A stretch of DNA of 6,493 nucleotides from the NCBI GenBank assembly GCA_021828635.1, contig JAJZEJ010000761.1:1-6493 (forward strand), in the 5' to 3' direction. Made by a program: the position numbers and the translations under genes. This document shows, piece by piece, positions 1 to 6,335 of the stretch. Origin of the DNA: Chloroflexota bacterium. GTDB lineage: Bacteria; Chloroflexota; Ktedonobacteria; Ktedonobacterales; Ktedonobacteraceae. Numbering within the stretch: position 1 is the stretch's first letter; every line of letters begins with the position of its first letter. Under the pieces are notes generated by a model, which made no database searches, was not told the origin of the DNA, and was given only the letters and a program-made list of their open reading frames with translations.

Positions 1-1
1 C

Positions 2-1384
2 ATCTTTAGCGAATTGGTCGGACAGGTACTCTTCCTCGCTGTGCGTTCAGATATCTCGAAGGTCGTATATTGTAAAGCGATTGAGCGGGGGGCGACCATT
101 CGCGTGCAATTTGCGAAAGGCGCAGCCTTTGAGCGCACGCGCTATCCATTCTCAGCTATTCTCGATATACTTGGACCCGCGCCACAAGAGATTCTCGATG
201 AGCCATCATCGGCTCCGTTAGTGCTGGCGGAACTCTCGCGCCTTGCCCGGCGCACACGGCGGCGGCTCACCGCACGCGAATTAGCCAGCCGATGTCAGGA
301 GGAGGCTGTCTATACGCTTGGTGAGTTGTGTGCGTTAGCCGATCTCTCCGCGCAGTCTCTCACAGATCGATTAGCGATTGCCAAACTGATCTTCTTGCGG
401 CCAGATTTCTTTTTGCAGCAGGCAACGATGATGGAGAACGACGGCGTTGCGCGTTATTGCCTGGCTCCCGATTGGCAATATGCGATGGAAACGCCGGAAG
501 AGGCTGAGCCGCCCGATCAGGACTGGATTCAGAACGTCATCAGCACGCATTTAGGTGATGTTCCCGACCTGCATAAGCGCGGCGTCAATCCTGAGACGGG
601 CGCGGTGACGCTCTACTTCTACTTCCCACAGGTGGCGCGTACACGTTATGCTGCACAAATCGAAGCTATCGCCGAAGAGACGGGCGTGCCAGTGAGTGTC
701 TCGCCAAACGCGCATCAAGGGGCATTGGCCGAAAAGGCGGAAGAGTGTATCCCGGAGGGCATCAAGCCGCGTGGTGGTCCCTCAATCTATCATGATCGCT
801 CATTGATTGCCTATGAATGCACAGGCTACGCGGAACCAGAAGCAATAGAACGGGCCAAAGCAACCTTCCATGCTGAGACGGACTGGTTCCTAGAGATACG
901 TTTGCCTGCGACTACTGCTACCACTTCAACAACACCAGCATCGTCAGCTACCGCGGCAGCGACGGCAACAAAAAGCAAGGTTGCTAATCCGCATGACGCA
1001 CTGGTGATTGCGCATACGATGCTTGATAGCTTGCCAGGGATTGCCAAAATCGGCACGCAAGATCGTAGCCATACTCTGTTGTTGCGTTTCCACTTTCCTG
1101 ATCTGGCGCAACAACGCTATGCCGACCAATTAGCGGCGCTAGCAGAGAAGACTGGCTGGCAAATTCGCATTCACCCAAGTGTACATCAGCAGGCTATGAT
1201 TGAGGCCGCTCAACGCGCCGTACCTGACAGTTTTGTGCTGCTAGGCACACCTTCACTCAACCAGAGTGGCAAGATTGTCAAGGTGGTTGTTATGGGTGAG
1301 GAAGATCAGGCGCTGATGCAAGCGGCCTGGCAACGTTTCCACGACGAGACCGGCTGGCAACTCGCTTTTGAATTTGAGGTGTAG
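2..1384 (+). CDS. Unrecognised protein with a tandem-duplicated C-terminal domain (5' partial)
   Basis: The reading frame is open from the first full codon of the window to the TAG at 1382-1384, so the true start probably lies upstream. A TTG at 14 is the first alternative start codon, but nothing marks it as real. I do not recognise the family. Numbering from that TTG, residues 1-170 are mixed helical, with a very basic stretch around 76-93 (ARRTRRRL) that could bind nucleic acid. Residues about 200-297 and 355-452 are two copies of one domain. Both share the pattern F-x-F-P, A-x-x-R-Y, a helix ending in E-x-T-G, H-Q, a central Pro, P-S, and a final F-H-x-E-T-x-W. They are joined by a Thr/Ala/Ser-rich linker (about 299-322) that looks flexible. 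No signal peptide or membrane segment is visible in the part present. The next gene is convergent, 87 bp away, and no clear terminator lies between them. I am sure it is coding; the function is unknown. Confidence 0.8.
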   Translation: MFSELVGQVLFLAVRSDISKVVYCKAIERGATIRVQFAKGAAFERTRYPFSAILDILGPAPQEILDEPSSAPLVLAELSRLARRTRRRLTARELASRCQEEAVYTLGELCALADLSAQSLTDRLAIAKLIFLRPDFFLQQATMMENDGVARYCLAPDWQYAMETPEEAEPPDQDWIQNVISTHLGDVPDLHKRGVNPETGAVTLYFYFPQVARTRYAAQIEAIAEETGVPVSVSPNAHQGALAEKAEECIPEGIKPRGGPSIYHDRSLIAYECTGYAEPEAIERAKATFHAETDWFLEIRLPATTATTSTTPASSATAAATATKSKVANPHDALVIAHTMLDSLPGIAKIGTQDRSHTLLLRFHFPDLAQQRYADQLAALAEKTGWQIRIHPSVHQQAMIEAAQRAVPDSFVLLGTPSLNQSGKIVKVVVMGEEDQALMQAAWQRFHDETGWQLAFEFEV

Positions 1385-1471
1385 AGCAATGGATGCTAAA
1401 TATGCACCCCGATGGTTTCCACGAGAGGTTGCATGTGCAGTATGTGATCGGATTGAAATCGTGAAAGCGAC

Positions 1472-2185
1472 TCAGACTCCCAATTTGTCGGCCAGATCAA
1501 TCAGGTCGGTGGCGACGACATCGAAGGATGCGTCGGCGCTCAGGTCGGGAATGCGAGCGCGACCAAATTCCAGTGGGCGTGTCACAAACGCTGCACGCAT
1601 TCCCTCGGCCTGGGCGGCGCGTAGATCGCTCTGGTGCGCGGCAACCATCATGACCTCGTGTGGATGCAGGCTCAAAAGTTCGATAGCCATCTGATAGGTG
1701 CGCGGGTCAGGTTTGTAGGCATGGGCGAGTTCAGCGGAGAAGATACAGTCCCAGGGCAGCTTGCTGTATTTTGCCATATCGGCCAGCAGTGAAACGTTGC
1801 CGTTAGAGAGCGTCGCCAGCGTAAAGCGTGTGCGCAGGCGCGTCAGTCCCTCAACGGAGTCGTGCCAGGGACGCAGACGATGCCAGACAAGATTAAGTTG
1901 TATCTTCTCTTGCTCGCTCAATGCTGGAATAGAAAATTCTTCCAACACCTCTTCCAGTGCCATACGATGCAAGTCGTCTAGTTTTGTCCAGGGCAGTTCG
2001 CCGCTTGCAACACGAGCCATAAAAGGACGATAGCGCCCACGCCACGCATCGACGACCTGTTCCCAATCAATCTGCCAGCCCTTTTGCTGATTGATCTGCT
2101 CGCCCTCGTCGATAATTGTGCTACGATAATCTACAGCCGTGCCAAAGACATCAAAGGTTAATGCTTTCACATCGTTTAGTGCCAT
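1472..2185 (-). CDS. HAD-superfamily hydrolase, haloacid dehalogenase type II-like
   Basis: A 237-residue cytoplasmic hydrolase of the HAD fold. Seen in order: motif I F-D-V-F-G-T with the nucleophile Asp12 and Thr16; a helical cap (about 20-110) with Trp48-Arg49, which aligns with the substrate Arg41 of Pseudomonas L-2-haloacid dehalogenase; motif II L-S-N-G (126-129); motif III K-P-D-P-R-T-Y (Lys158, Tyr164); and motif IV V-A-A-H-Q-S-D-L (181-188, Asp187). The characterised dehalogenase has Ser175 and Asn177 where this protein has Ala182 and His184. It therefore belongs to the A-A-H-x-x-D-L subgroup, usually annotated as haloacid dehalogenase type II although the true substrate is often untested. 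Length fits the family. A longer frame reaches a TTG at 2230, but the ATG at 2185 has a good ribosome binding site, and homologues begin shortly before motif I. It is divergent from the dehydrogenase gene at 2305. Family is sure; dehalogenase activity is not. Confidence 0.9.
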   Translation of the reverse strand: MALNDVKALTFDVFGTAVDYRSTIIDEGEQINQQKGWQIDWEQVVDAWRGRYRPFMARVASGELPWTKLDDLHRMALEEVLEEFSIPALSEQEKIQLNLVWHRLRPWHDSVEGLTRLRTRFTLATLSNGNVSLLADMAKYSKLPWDCIFSAELAHAYKPDPRTYQMAIELLSLHPHEVMMVAAHQSDLRAAQAEGMRAAFVTRPLEFGRARIPDLSADASFDVVATDLIDLADKLGV

Positions 2186-2190
2186 GATCT

Positions 2191-2197
2191 GTTCCTT
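2191..2197 (-). promoter_or_regulatory. Ribosome binding site deciding the start of the HAD gene
   Basis: On the minus strand the sequence reads AAGGAAC, with the AAGGA core ending 7 nt before the ATG at 2185-2183. This spacing favours the ATG over the upstream in-frame TTG at 2230, which has no Shine-Dalgarno match in front of it. Confidence 0.65.
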
Positions 2198-2216
2198 ACT
2201 ATAAACCAGCATACAG

Positions 2217-2234
2217 ATAATAGTATACAATTAT
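2217..2234. promoter_or_regulatory. Imperfect 18-bp dyad, possible operator
   Basis: The sequence ATAATAGTA followed directly by TACAATTAT is an inverted repeat with 8 of 9 positions paired, centred on GTATAC at 2223-2228. It lies in the spacer between the divergent HAD and dehydrogenase genes and covers the -10 of the candidate HAD promoter. That is a typical place for a dimeric repressor site. No regulator gene is present in the window, and AT-rich dyads arise easily by chance, so this is inference. Confidence 0.3.
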
Positions 2235-2248
2235 TGGGTGTTTGTTAA
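2222..2248 (-). promoter_or_regulatory. Possible promoter of the HAD gene
   Basis: On the minus strand a -35 like TTAACA (2248-2243, one mismatch to TTGACA) is followed after 15 nt by TATACT (2227-2222). A second reading is TACTAT (2225-2220) after 17 nt. Transcription would start near 2210-2215, downstream of the TTG at 2230, which also supports the ATG start at 2185. The 15-nt spacer or the weaker -10 makes this only a candidate. Confidence 0.35.
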
Positions 2249-2304
2249 AATGCATGTCTTGTTGTGGCCGACAAAACATCGATAAGAGCTAAAAGGAGAG
2301 AGCA

Positions 2305-3390
2305 ATGACACAACGGCGAAAATTTCATATAGCCATAATTCCAGGTGACGGTATTGGCACAGAGGTGATTAGCGAAAGTGTGCGTGTGATGGATCATTTG
2401 GCGCAAGAATCGCATGGAACATTGTCGTTTGAGTGGGAGTTATTTCCCTGGGGTTGTCAGTATTATTTGCAAACGGGCCACATGATGGCTCCTGACGGCT
2501 TAGCGCAATTGCAACGTTTCGATGCCATCTATTTTGGTGCGGTTGGCTGGCCTGGTGTGCCTGACCATGTGAGCTTGTGGGGTCTGCGCCTGGCGATCTG
2601 TCAGGGCTTCGATCAGTACGCGAATATTCGTCCCGTGCGTCTGCTTCCTGGCACACAAAGTCCTTTACGTAGTGCAACAGAAGAGACGATGGATTGGGTT
2701 GTGGTACGCGAAAACTCTGAGGGCGAGTATGCCGGTATCGGTGGGCGCAATCTACAAGGGCGTGGTGCGCACAAAGAAGTGGCGATACAGAGCAGCATTT
2801 TTACGGAGGAGGGTTGCGAACGCATCATGCGCTTTGCCTTCGATCTGGCACGTACACGCAAGCGTAAGAAGGTGACAAGTGTGACCAAAAGCAATGCACA
2901 GCAATATAGCATGGTTTTGTGGGACGAGGTGTTTGTACGTGTAGCACGCGAGTATCCCGATGTGGAAACAGAGCAATGGTTGGTTGATGCGATGGCCGCA
3001 CGTTTCGTGCTAAAGCCGGAGACATTAGAAGTAGTGGTTGCCTCAAACCTCTTTGCCGACATCCTCTCTGATTTAGGCAGTGCGTTAGCCGGAAGCTTGG
3101 GCATCGCGGCTAGTGCCAATCTTAACCCAAGTAGACGTTATCCCAGCATGTTTGAACCAGTGCATGGTTCCGCACCCGATATCGCTGGTCAGGGCATAGC
3201 TAATCCTATTGGCGCATTATGGAGCGCGGTTCTGATGCTCGATCACTTAGGATTACAGAGTGAAGCAGAACGCTTAATGGCGGCGATTGAGGCGACGACC
3301 CGTACAGGCGTTGTCACACCTGATCTTGGTGGAAAGTACACGACGCATGAGGTGAGTGATGCTGTTATCGCTCATCTTTCACAAGAATAA
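2305..3390 (+). CDS. dmlA: Tartrate dehydrogenase / D-malate dehydrogenase (decarboxylating)
   Basis: A 361-residue NAD- and divalent-metal-dependent enzyme of the isocitrate/isopropylmalate dehydrogenase family. It oxidises and decarboxylates D-malate to pyruvate, and related enzymes also act on tartrate. Seen: N-terminal I-P-G-D-G-I-G-T-E (12-20); the stretch D-H-V-S-L-W-G-L (87-94) followed by F-D-Q-Y-A-N-I-R-P-V-R (102-112), which marks the tartrate/D-malate branch against leucine-pathway LeuB; V-R-E-N-S-E-G-E-Y (134-142) with catalytic Tyr142; T-K-S-N (194-197) with catalytic Lys195; metal-binding Asp228, Asp252 and Asp256; and the cofactor loop E-P-V-H-G-S-A-P-D-I (284-293), the NAD type. 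Length is normal for the family. The ATG has a strong site (GGAG at 2295-2298, 6 nt away). It is transcribed away from the HAD gene and is monocistronic as far as can be seen. The symbol is by analogy with Escherichia coli DmlA; substrate preference between D-malate, tartrate and isopropylmalate cannot be read from sequence alone. Confidence 0.93.
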   Translation: MTQRRKFHIAIIPGDGIGTEVISESVRVMDHLAQESHGTLSFEWELFPWGCQYYLQTGHMMAPDGLAQLQRFDAIYFGAVGWPGVPDHVSLWGLRLAICQGFDQYANIRPVRLLPGTQSPLRSATEETMDWVVVRENSEGEYAGIGGRNLQGRGAHKEVAIQSSIFTEEGCERIMRFAFDLARTRKRKKVTSVTKSNAQQYSMVLWDEVFVRVAREYPDVETEQWLVDAMAARFVLKPETLEVVVASNLFADILSDLGSALAGSLGIAASANLNPSRRYPSMFEPVHGSAPDIAGQGIANPIGALWSAVLMLDHLGLQSEAERLMAAIEATTRTGVVTPDLGGKYTTHEVSDAVIAHLSQE

Positions 3391-3403
3391 GGCACATTTT
3401 CAT

Positions 3404-3432
3404 TTGACGTTCCCCCTCTCTTGTGTTATAAT
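3404..3432 (+). promoter_or_regulatory. Strong sigma-70-type promoter with extended -10
   Basis: A -35 box TTGACG (3404-3409, one mismatch) is followed by exactly 17 nt and a perfect TATAAT (3427-3432). TG at 3424-3425 sits one base before it, giving an extended -10. Transcription should start near 3439, about 115 nt before the ATG at 3554. The promoter begins 14 bp after the stop of the dehydrogenase gene, so the helix-hairpin-helix gene is its own unit. Just downstream, TGTAT-GTT-ATACA (3449-3461) is a small dyad that could be an operator. Confidence 0.8.
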
Positions 3433-3528
3433 TAGAACAGAATTTTCATGTATGTTATACACTAACTGATGGGTAATTTGGTTCTAGTGCTTGTACTTGT
3501 ACGGTTCTCCGCAGCAATACTTCTGCTT

Positions 3529-3546
3529 AGCCCATAGAGAGGGGCT
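3529..3546 (+). promoter_or_regulatory. Small hairpin overlapping the ribosome binding site
   Basis: AGCCC (3529-3533) can pair with GGGCT (3542-3546) around an 8-nt loop. The Shine-Dalgarno sequence AGGGG (3540-3544, 9 nt before the ATG at 3554) lies partly in the loop and partly in the 3' arm. In the mRNA this could lower or control translation. A weaker stem, GCAG (3511-3514) with CTGC (3523-3526), lies just upstream. The five-base-pair stem is short, so a regulatory role is inference. Confidence 0.35.
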
Positions 3547-3553
3547 GAATGAA

Positions 3554-4171
3554 ATGAGCATTTTACAGTTAACACAAACAATTCATATCCTTCCTTCGCT
3601 GCCAATGATGTCCGGCAAGCGCATGCTTCAACCAGCACTGCCCGGCATGGAACCGGAACTGCTAGCGGCCCCTAAAGTGACCAATCGGCAGATTGCCGAG
3701 GTGCTTTCCGACATCGCCGATTTGTTGGAGTCGCAGAATGCTAATCCTTACCGGATTCAGGCATATCGTAATGCGGCACGTGGAGTGTTGGACCTGTCTG
3801 AGTCTGCCGCCGATATTCTGGCACGCGGTGAGAAGCTCCCTGTACCTGGCCTGGGTGAGCGTTTGCGTACACGTATTGCCGAACTCGTTGAGCATGGTTC
3901 GATGACCTTACAGGATGGTCTATGCCTGCAAACCCTGCCTAAAGGCGTGCGTAGCCTGATGGCGGTGGAGCATATTGGTCCTTATACCGCGCTACGACTT
4001 TACGAAGAGTTGGGTATTGATACGCCAGAGAAGCTCTGGCACGCGGCCCAGCAGCATCGCATCCACCAGTTGCGTGGTTTTGGAGAGCGTAGCGAGGCCC
4101 GTTTACTCGTGGCGGCTGAGCATCTATTAAAAGGGAGAGTGACCCGGCAACCGGTGCATGACGCAGCGTAA
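3554..4171 (+). CDS. Helix-hairpin-helix protein, N-terminal PolX-like domain without polymerase
   Basis: A 205-residue protein that matches only the N-terminal part of family X DNA polymerases (PolX). After a variable segment of about 40 residues comes the 8-kDa-type domain: T-N-R-Q-I-A-E-V-L (43-51), then N-P-Y-R-I-Q-A-Y-R-N-A-A-R (64-76), then a helix-hairpin-helix P-G-L-G-E-R (98-103). A second hairpin V-E-H-I-G-P-Y-T-A (138-146) and a third, R-G-F-G-E-R (174-179), follow. The nucleotidyltransferase palm, with its catalytic aspartates, and the PHP exonuclease domain are absent. The lysine that forms the Schiff base in animal polymerase beta (Lys72) aligns with Arg107, so dRP-lyase chemistry by that residue is not expected. 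DNA binding at gaps or ends is the likely role, by inference. A longer frame reaches a TTG at 3491 but without a ribosome binding site; the ATG at 3554 has AGGGG 9 nt upstream. Own promoter and terminator argue for a real short gene. Confidence 0.85.
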   Translation: MSILQLTQTIHILPSLPMMSGKRMLQPALPGMEPELLAAPKVTNRQIAEVLSDIADLLESQNANPYRIQAYRNAARGVLDLSESAADILARGEKLPVPGLGERLRTRIAELVEHGSMTLQDGLCLQTLPKGVRSLMAVEHIGPYTALRLYEELGIDTPEKLWHAAQQHRIHQLRGFGERSEARLLVAAEHLLKGRVTRQPVHDAA

Positions 4172-4201
4172 GATGCGAATAGCATAGATACCATAGCAGT
4201 T

Positions 4202-4232
4202 AAGGCGGCCTGTTGGTCGCCTTTTCTTTTTT
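4202..4232 (+). terminator. Rho-independent terminator
   Basis: AAGGCGGCC (4202-4210) pairs with GGTCGCCTT (4215-4223) over nine positions, one of them G-U, around a TGTT loop. It is followed by a run of nine bases that are T except for one C (4224-4232). It ends the helix-hairpin-helix transcript 31 bp after its stop codon and separates it from glgB. Confidence 0.9.
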
Positions 4233-4238
4233 GCCCCC

Positions 4239-4267
4239 TTTTCAAAACCGTTGCTTTAGGCTATGCT
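4239..4267 (+). promoter_or_regulatory. Weak candidate promoter for glgB
   Basis: Because an intrinsic terminator lies upstream, glgB needs its own promoter between 4233 and 4304. The best pair I see is TTTTCA (4239-4244), 17 nt, TATGCT (4262-4267), each with four of six consensus bases. GATAAT at 4276-4281 is a better -10 by itself but lacks a well-spaced -35 (TTGCTT at 4251 is 19 nt away). The position is uncertain. Confidence 0.25.
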
Positions 4268-4304
4268 TATAGGACGATAATGAAACAATAAGAGGATAGA
4301 GCAA

Positions 4305-6335
4305 ATGATACAACCATCACCCATAGAGCGACCGGATAGTACACCATATGTGATACCCGACGCACCTTCAATCTTTACCGATTTTGATTTATATCTATTT
4401 GGGCAAGGCAAAGAATATCACATTTACGAGAAAATGGGGGCGCATCCCCGTGTGGTGAATGGCGTCAAAGGAGTGCATTTTGCCGTATGGGTGCCTAATG
4501 CTCGCTCTGTCTCGGTGATTGGGAATTTCAATGATTGGAATCGCAGTGCGGCCCCGATGCATCTGCGCCACAATGATCTGGGTATCTGGGAGTGTTTTGT
4601 TGCGCAGGTGCAGGAAGGCGCACTCTACAAATTTGCCATCTACTCGCGCTATGATAACTATACTGTTGATAAAACCGACCCTTATGGCTTTGCCACTCAG
4701 TTGCGCCCAGACACTGCTAGCATCGTAGTGGATATCCATCAACATGTCTGGCAAGATCAAGATTGGATACAGGGGCGTGGGCAGCATCAGCAACTTGGTT
4801 CCCCAATCTCCATTTACGAAGTACACCCCGGTTCCTGGCGTCATATGCCGGAGCGTCACCAGCCTGGGGCAGTAGAAGAGGATCGTTTCTTGACATATCG
4901 TGAGCTAGCGGTTGAACTTGCTGCTTATGTCAAAGAAATGGGCTTCACACATATTGAGCTATTGCCGATCACAGAGTATCCCTATGATGGTTCGTGGGGC
5001 TATCAGGCGACGGGCTACTATGCGCCAACGAGCCGTTTTGGTCCGCCCGAAGACTTCCAGTACTTCGTTGATTACATGCATCAGCAGGGTATTGGCATCA
5101 TTCTGGACTGGGTGCCGTCACATTTTCCTAAAGATGGTAGTGCGTTAAGCTATTTTGATGGTACGCATCTTTATGAATATGCTGATTCGCGTAAAGGGGA
5201 GCATAAAGAGTGGGGAACGTATGTTTTCGATTATGGCCGTAGCGAGGTCAAGAATTTCCTGATCGGTAGTGCGCTTTTCTGGTTGCGCGAGTATCATATT
5301 GATGGCTTGCGCGTCGATGCTGTGGCCTCGATGTTGTACCTGGATTACATGCGTCCGTCTGGCGAGTGGGCTACGAATCAGTATGGCGGGCGCGAACATC
5401 TGGAGGCGGTAGATTTTTTGCGCCAGTTCAATGAGGCTGTGTATAGTGAAGTTCCTGGCGCGGTAACTATCGCCGAGGAATCGACATCCTGGCCGCTAGT
5501 CACACGCCCGACCTATGTTGGTGGTCTCGGCTTCACCTTTAAGTGGAATATGGGTTGGATGCACGATATGCTAGAATACATGCATCTTGACCCTATTCAT
5601 CGCCGTTATCATCACAACAATATCACGTTCTCTCTGATGTATGCCTACTCAGAAAACTTTATTCTGCCGCTTTCGCATGATGAGGTTGTGCATCTCAAAG
5701 GCTCGATGCTGACGAAGATGCCCGGCGATTTATGGCAACGTTTCGCTAACTTGCGGGCATTCTATGGCTACATGTGGGGCCATCCTGGTAAAAAGCTGCT
5801 CTTCATGGGCGGCGAGTTTGGTCAGTGGCATGAATGGCAATATGCGGAGAGCCTGGACTGGCATTTGCTGACGCCACCCAGCAACCCGCATCACACGCAA
5901 TTGAAGGATTTTGTGCGCGAATTGAATGCACTTTATCAGCGTGAAGCGGCGCTCAGCGAACTGGATTGTGATCCTGAAGGGTTCAGGTGGGTTGACCCGC
6001 ACGACTCTGATAATAGTGTTATCTCGTTTATGCGACATGGTAAAAGGTCAGAGGAAACCTTGCTTTTTGTCTGTAATTTCACCCCAGTTCCACGTTATGG
6101 CTATCGACTTGGAGTGCCGGATGCTGGCATTTATGAAGAGGTTTTGAATAGCGATGATACGCGCTTTGGGGGAAGTGGTATTTTGAATAGCCAGCCGATG
6201 CCAAGTGGGCCAGTTTTCTGGCAGGCGTGTCCACACTCAATTCAATTGACGCTGCCACCGCTTGGTACGATCATTTTGAAGCGGCGACTGGCTATTGTGG
6301 AAGAAGGGAAAATTATTGATGAGTCGAAATTATGA
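4305..6335 (+). CDS. glgB: 1,4-alpha-glucan branching enzyme (GH13)
   Basis: A complete 676-residue glycogen branching enzyme: it cuts an alpha-1,4 glucan chain and rejoins it as an alpha-1,6 branch in the cytoplasm. Domains in order: short leader (1-36); CBM48 carbohydrate-binding domain (about 37-130) with F-A-V-W-V-P-N-A and G-N-F-N-D-W-N (73-79); GH13 barrel (about 165-560); C-terminal beta domain (about 565-660). The four GH13 motifs are intact: D-W-V-P-S-H-F (268-274); G-L-R-V-D-A-V with nucleophile Asp338; A-E-E-S with acid/base Glu391; L-S-H-D-E-V with His458 and Asp459. The early N1 domain of the E. coli enzyme (728 residues) is missing, as in many other bacteria. After the usual last beta strand ([10 protein letters not shown]) a charged tail of about 17 residues overlaps the next start codon. 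The ATG has AGGA at 4293-4296, 8 nt away. No glgA, glgC or glgX is in the window; the partner gene downstream is unknown. Confidence 0.97.
   Translation: MIQPSPIERPDSTPYVIPDAPSIFTDFDLYLFGQGKEYHIYEKMGAHPRVVNGVKGVHFAVWVPNARSVSVIGNFNDWNRSAAPMHLRHNDLGIWECFVAQVQEGALYKFAIYSRYDNYTVDKTDPYGFATQLRPDTASIVVDIHQHVWQDQDWIQGRGQHQQLGSPISIYEVHPGSWRHMPERHQPGAVEEDRFLTYRELAVELAAYVKEMGFTHIELLPITEYPYDGSWGYQATGYYAPTSRFGPPEDFQYFVDYMHQQGIGIILDWVPSHFPKDGSALSYFDGTHLYEYADSRKGEHKEWGTYVFDYGRSEVKNFLIGSALFWLREYHIDGLRVDAVASMLYLDYMRPSGEWATNQYGGREHLEAVDFLRQFNEAVYSEVPGAVTIAEESTSWPLVTRPTYVGGLGFTFKWNMGWMHDMLEYMHLDPIHRRYHHNNITFSLMYAYSENFILPLSHDEVVHLKGSMLTKMPGDLWQRFANLRAFYGYMWGHPGKKLLFMGGEFGQWHEWQYAESLDWHLLTPPSNPHHTQLKDFVRELNALYQREAALSELDCDPEGFRWVDPHDSDNSVISFMRHGKRSEETLLFVCNFTPVPRYGYRLGVPDAGIYEEVLNSDDTRFGGSGILNSQPMPSGPVFWQACPHSIQLTLPPLGTIILKRRLAIVEEGKIIDESKL

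Noticed and set aside
1385..1471. Terminator between the first gene and the convergent HAD gene
   Set aside because: I found no stable GC-rich stem followed by a T-run on either strand in these 87 bases; only short palindromic bits such as TGCATGTGCA.
1389..1694. Plus-strand frame starting at an ATG with GAGGTG 7 nt upstream, just after the first gene
   Set aside because: From 1472 on it is the antisense of the HAD gene and has the Arg/Ser/Ala-rich make-up of a shadow frame; the first 28 codons alone show no recognisable motif.
2186..2230. N-terminal extension of the HAD protein from the TTG at 2230
   Set aside because: No ribosome binding site before the TTG, the candidate promoter would start transcription downstream of it, and the ATG at 2185 has a well-placed AAGGA.
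2613..3119. Long minus-strand frame of 168 codons inside the dehydrogenase gene
   Set aside because: It lies wholly antisense to a gene with intact catalytic motifs, and its product is rich in Ser/Thr/Arg with no domain I can name.
3491..3553. N-terminal extension of the helix-hairpin-helix protein from the TTG at 3491
   Set aside because: No Shine-Dalgarno match close upstream, and the codons cover the leader hairpins; the ATG at 3554 has AGGGG at a usable distance.
4395..4859. Minus-strand frame of 154 codons inside glgB
   Set aside because: Antisense to the CBM48 region of a well-conserved enzyme; no ribosome binding site or family signature.
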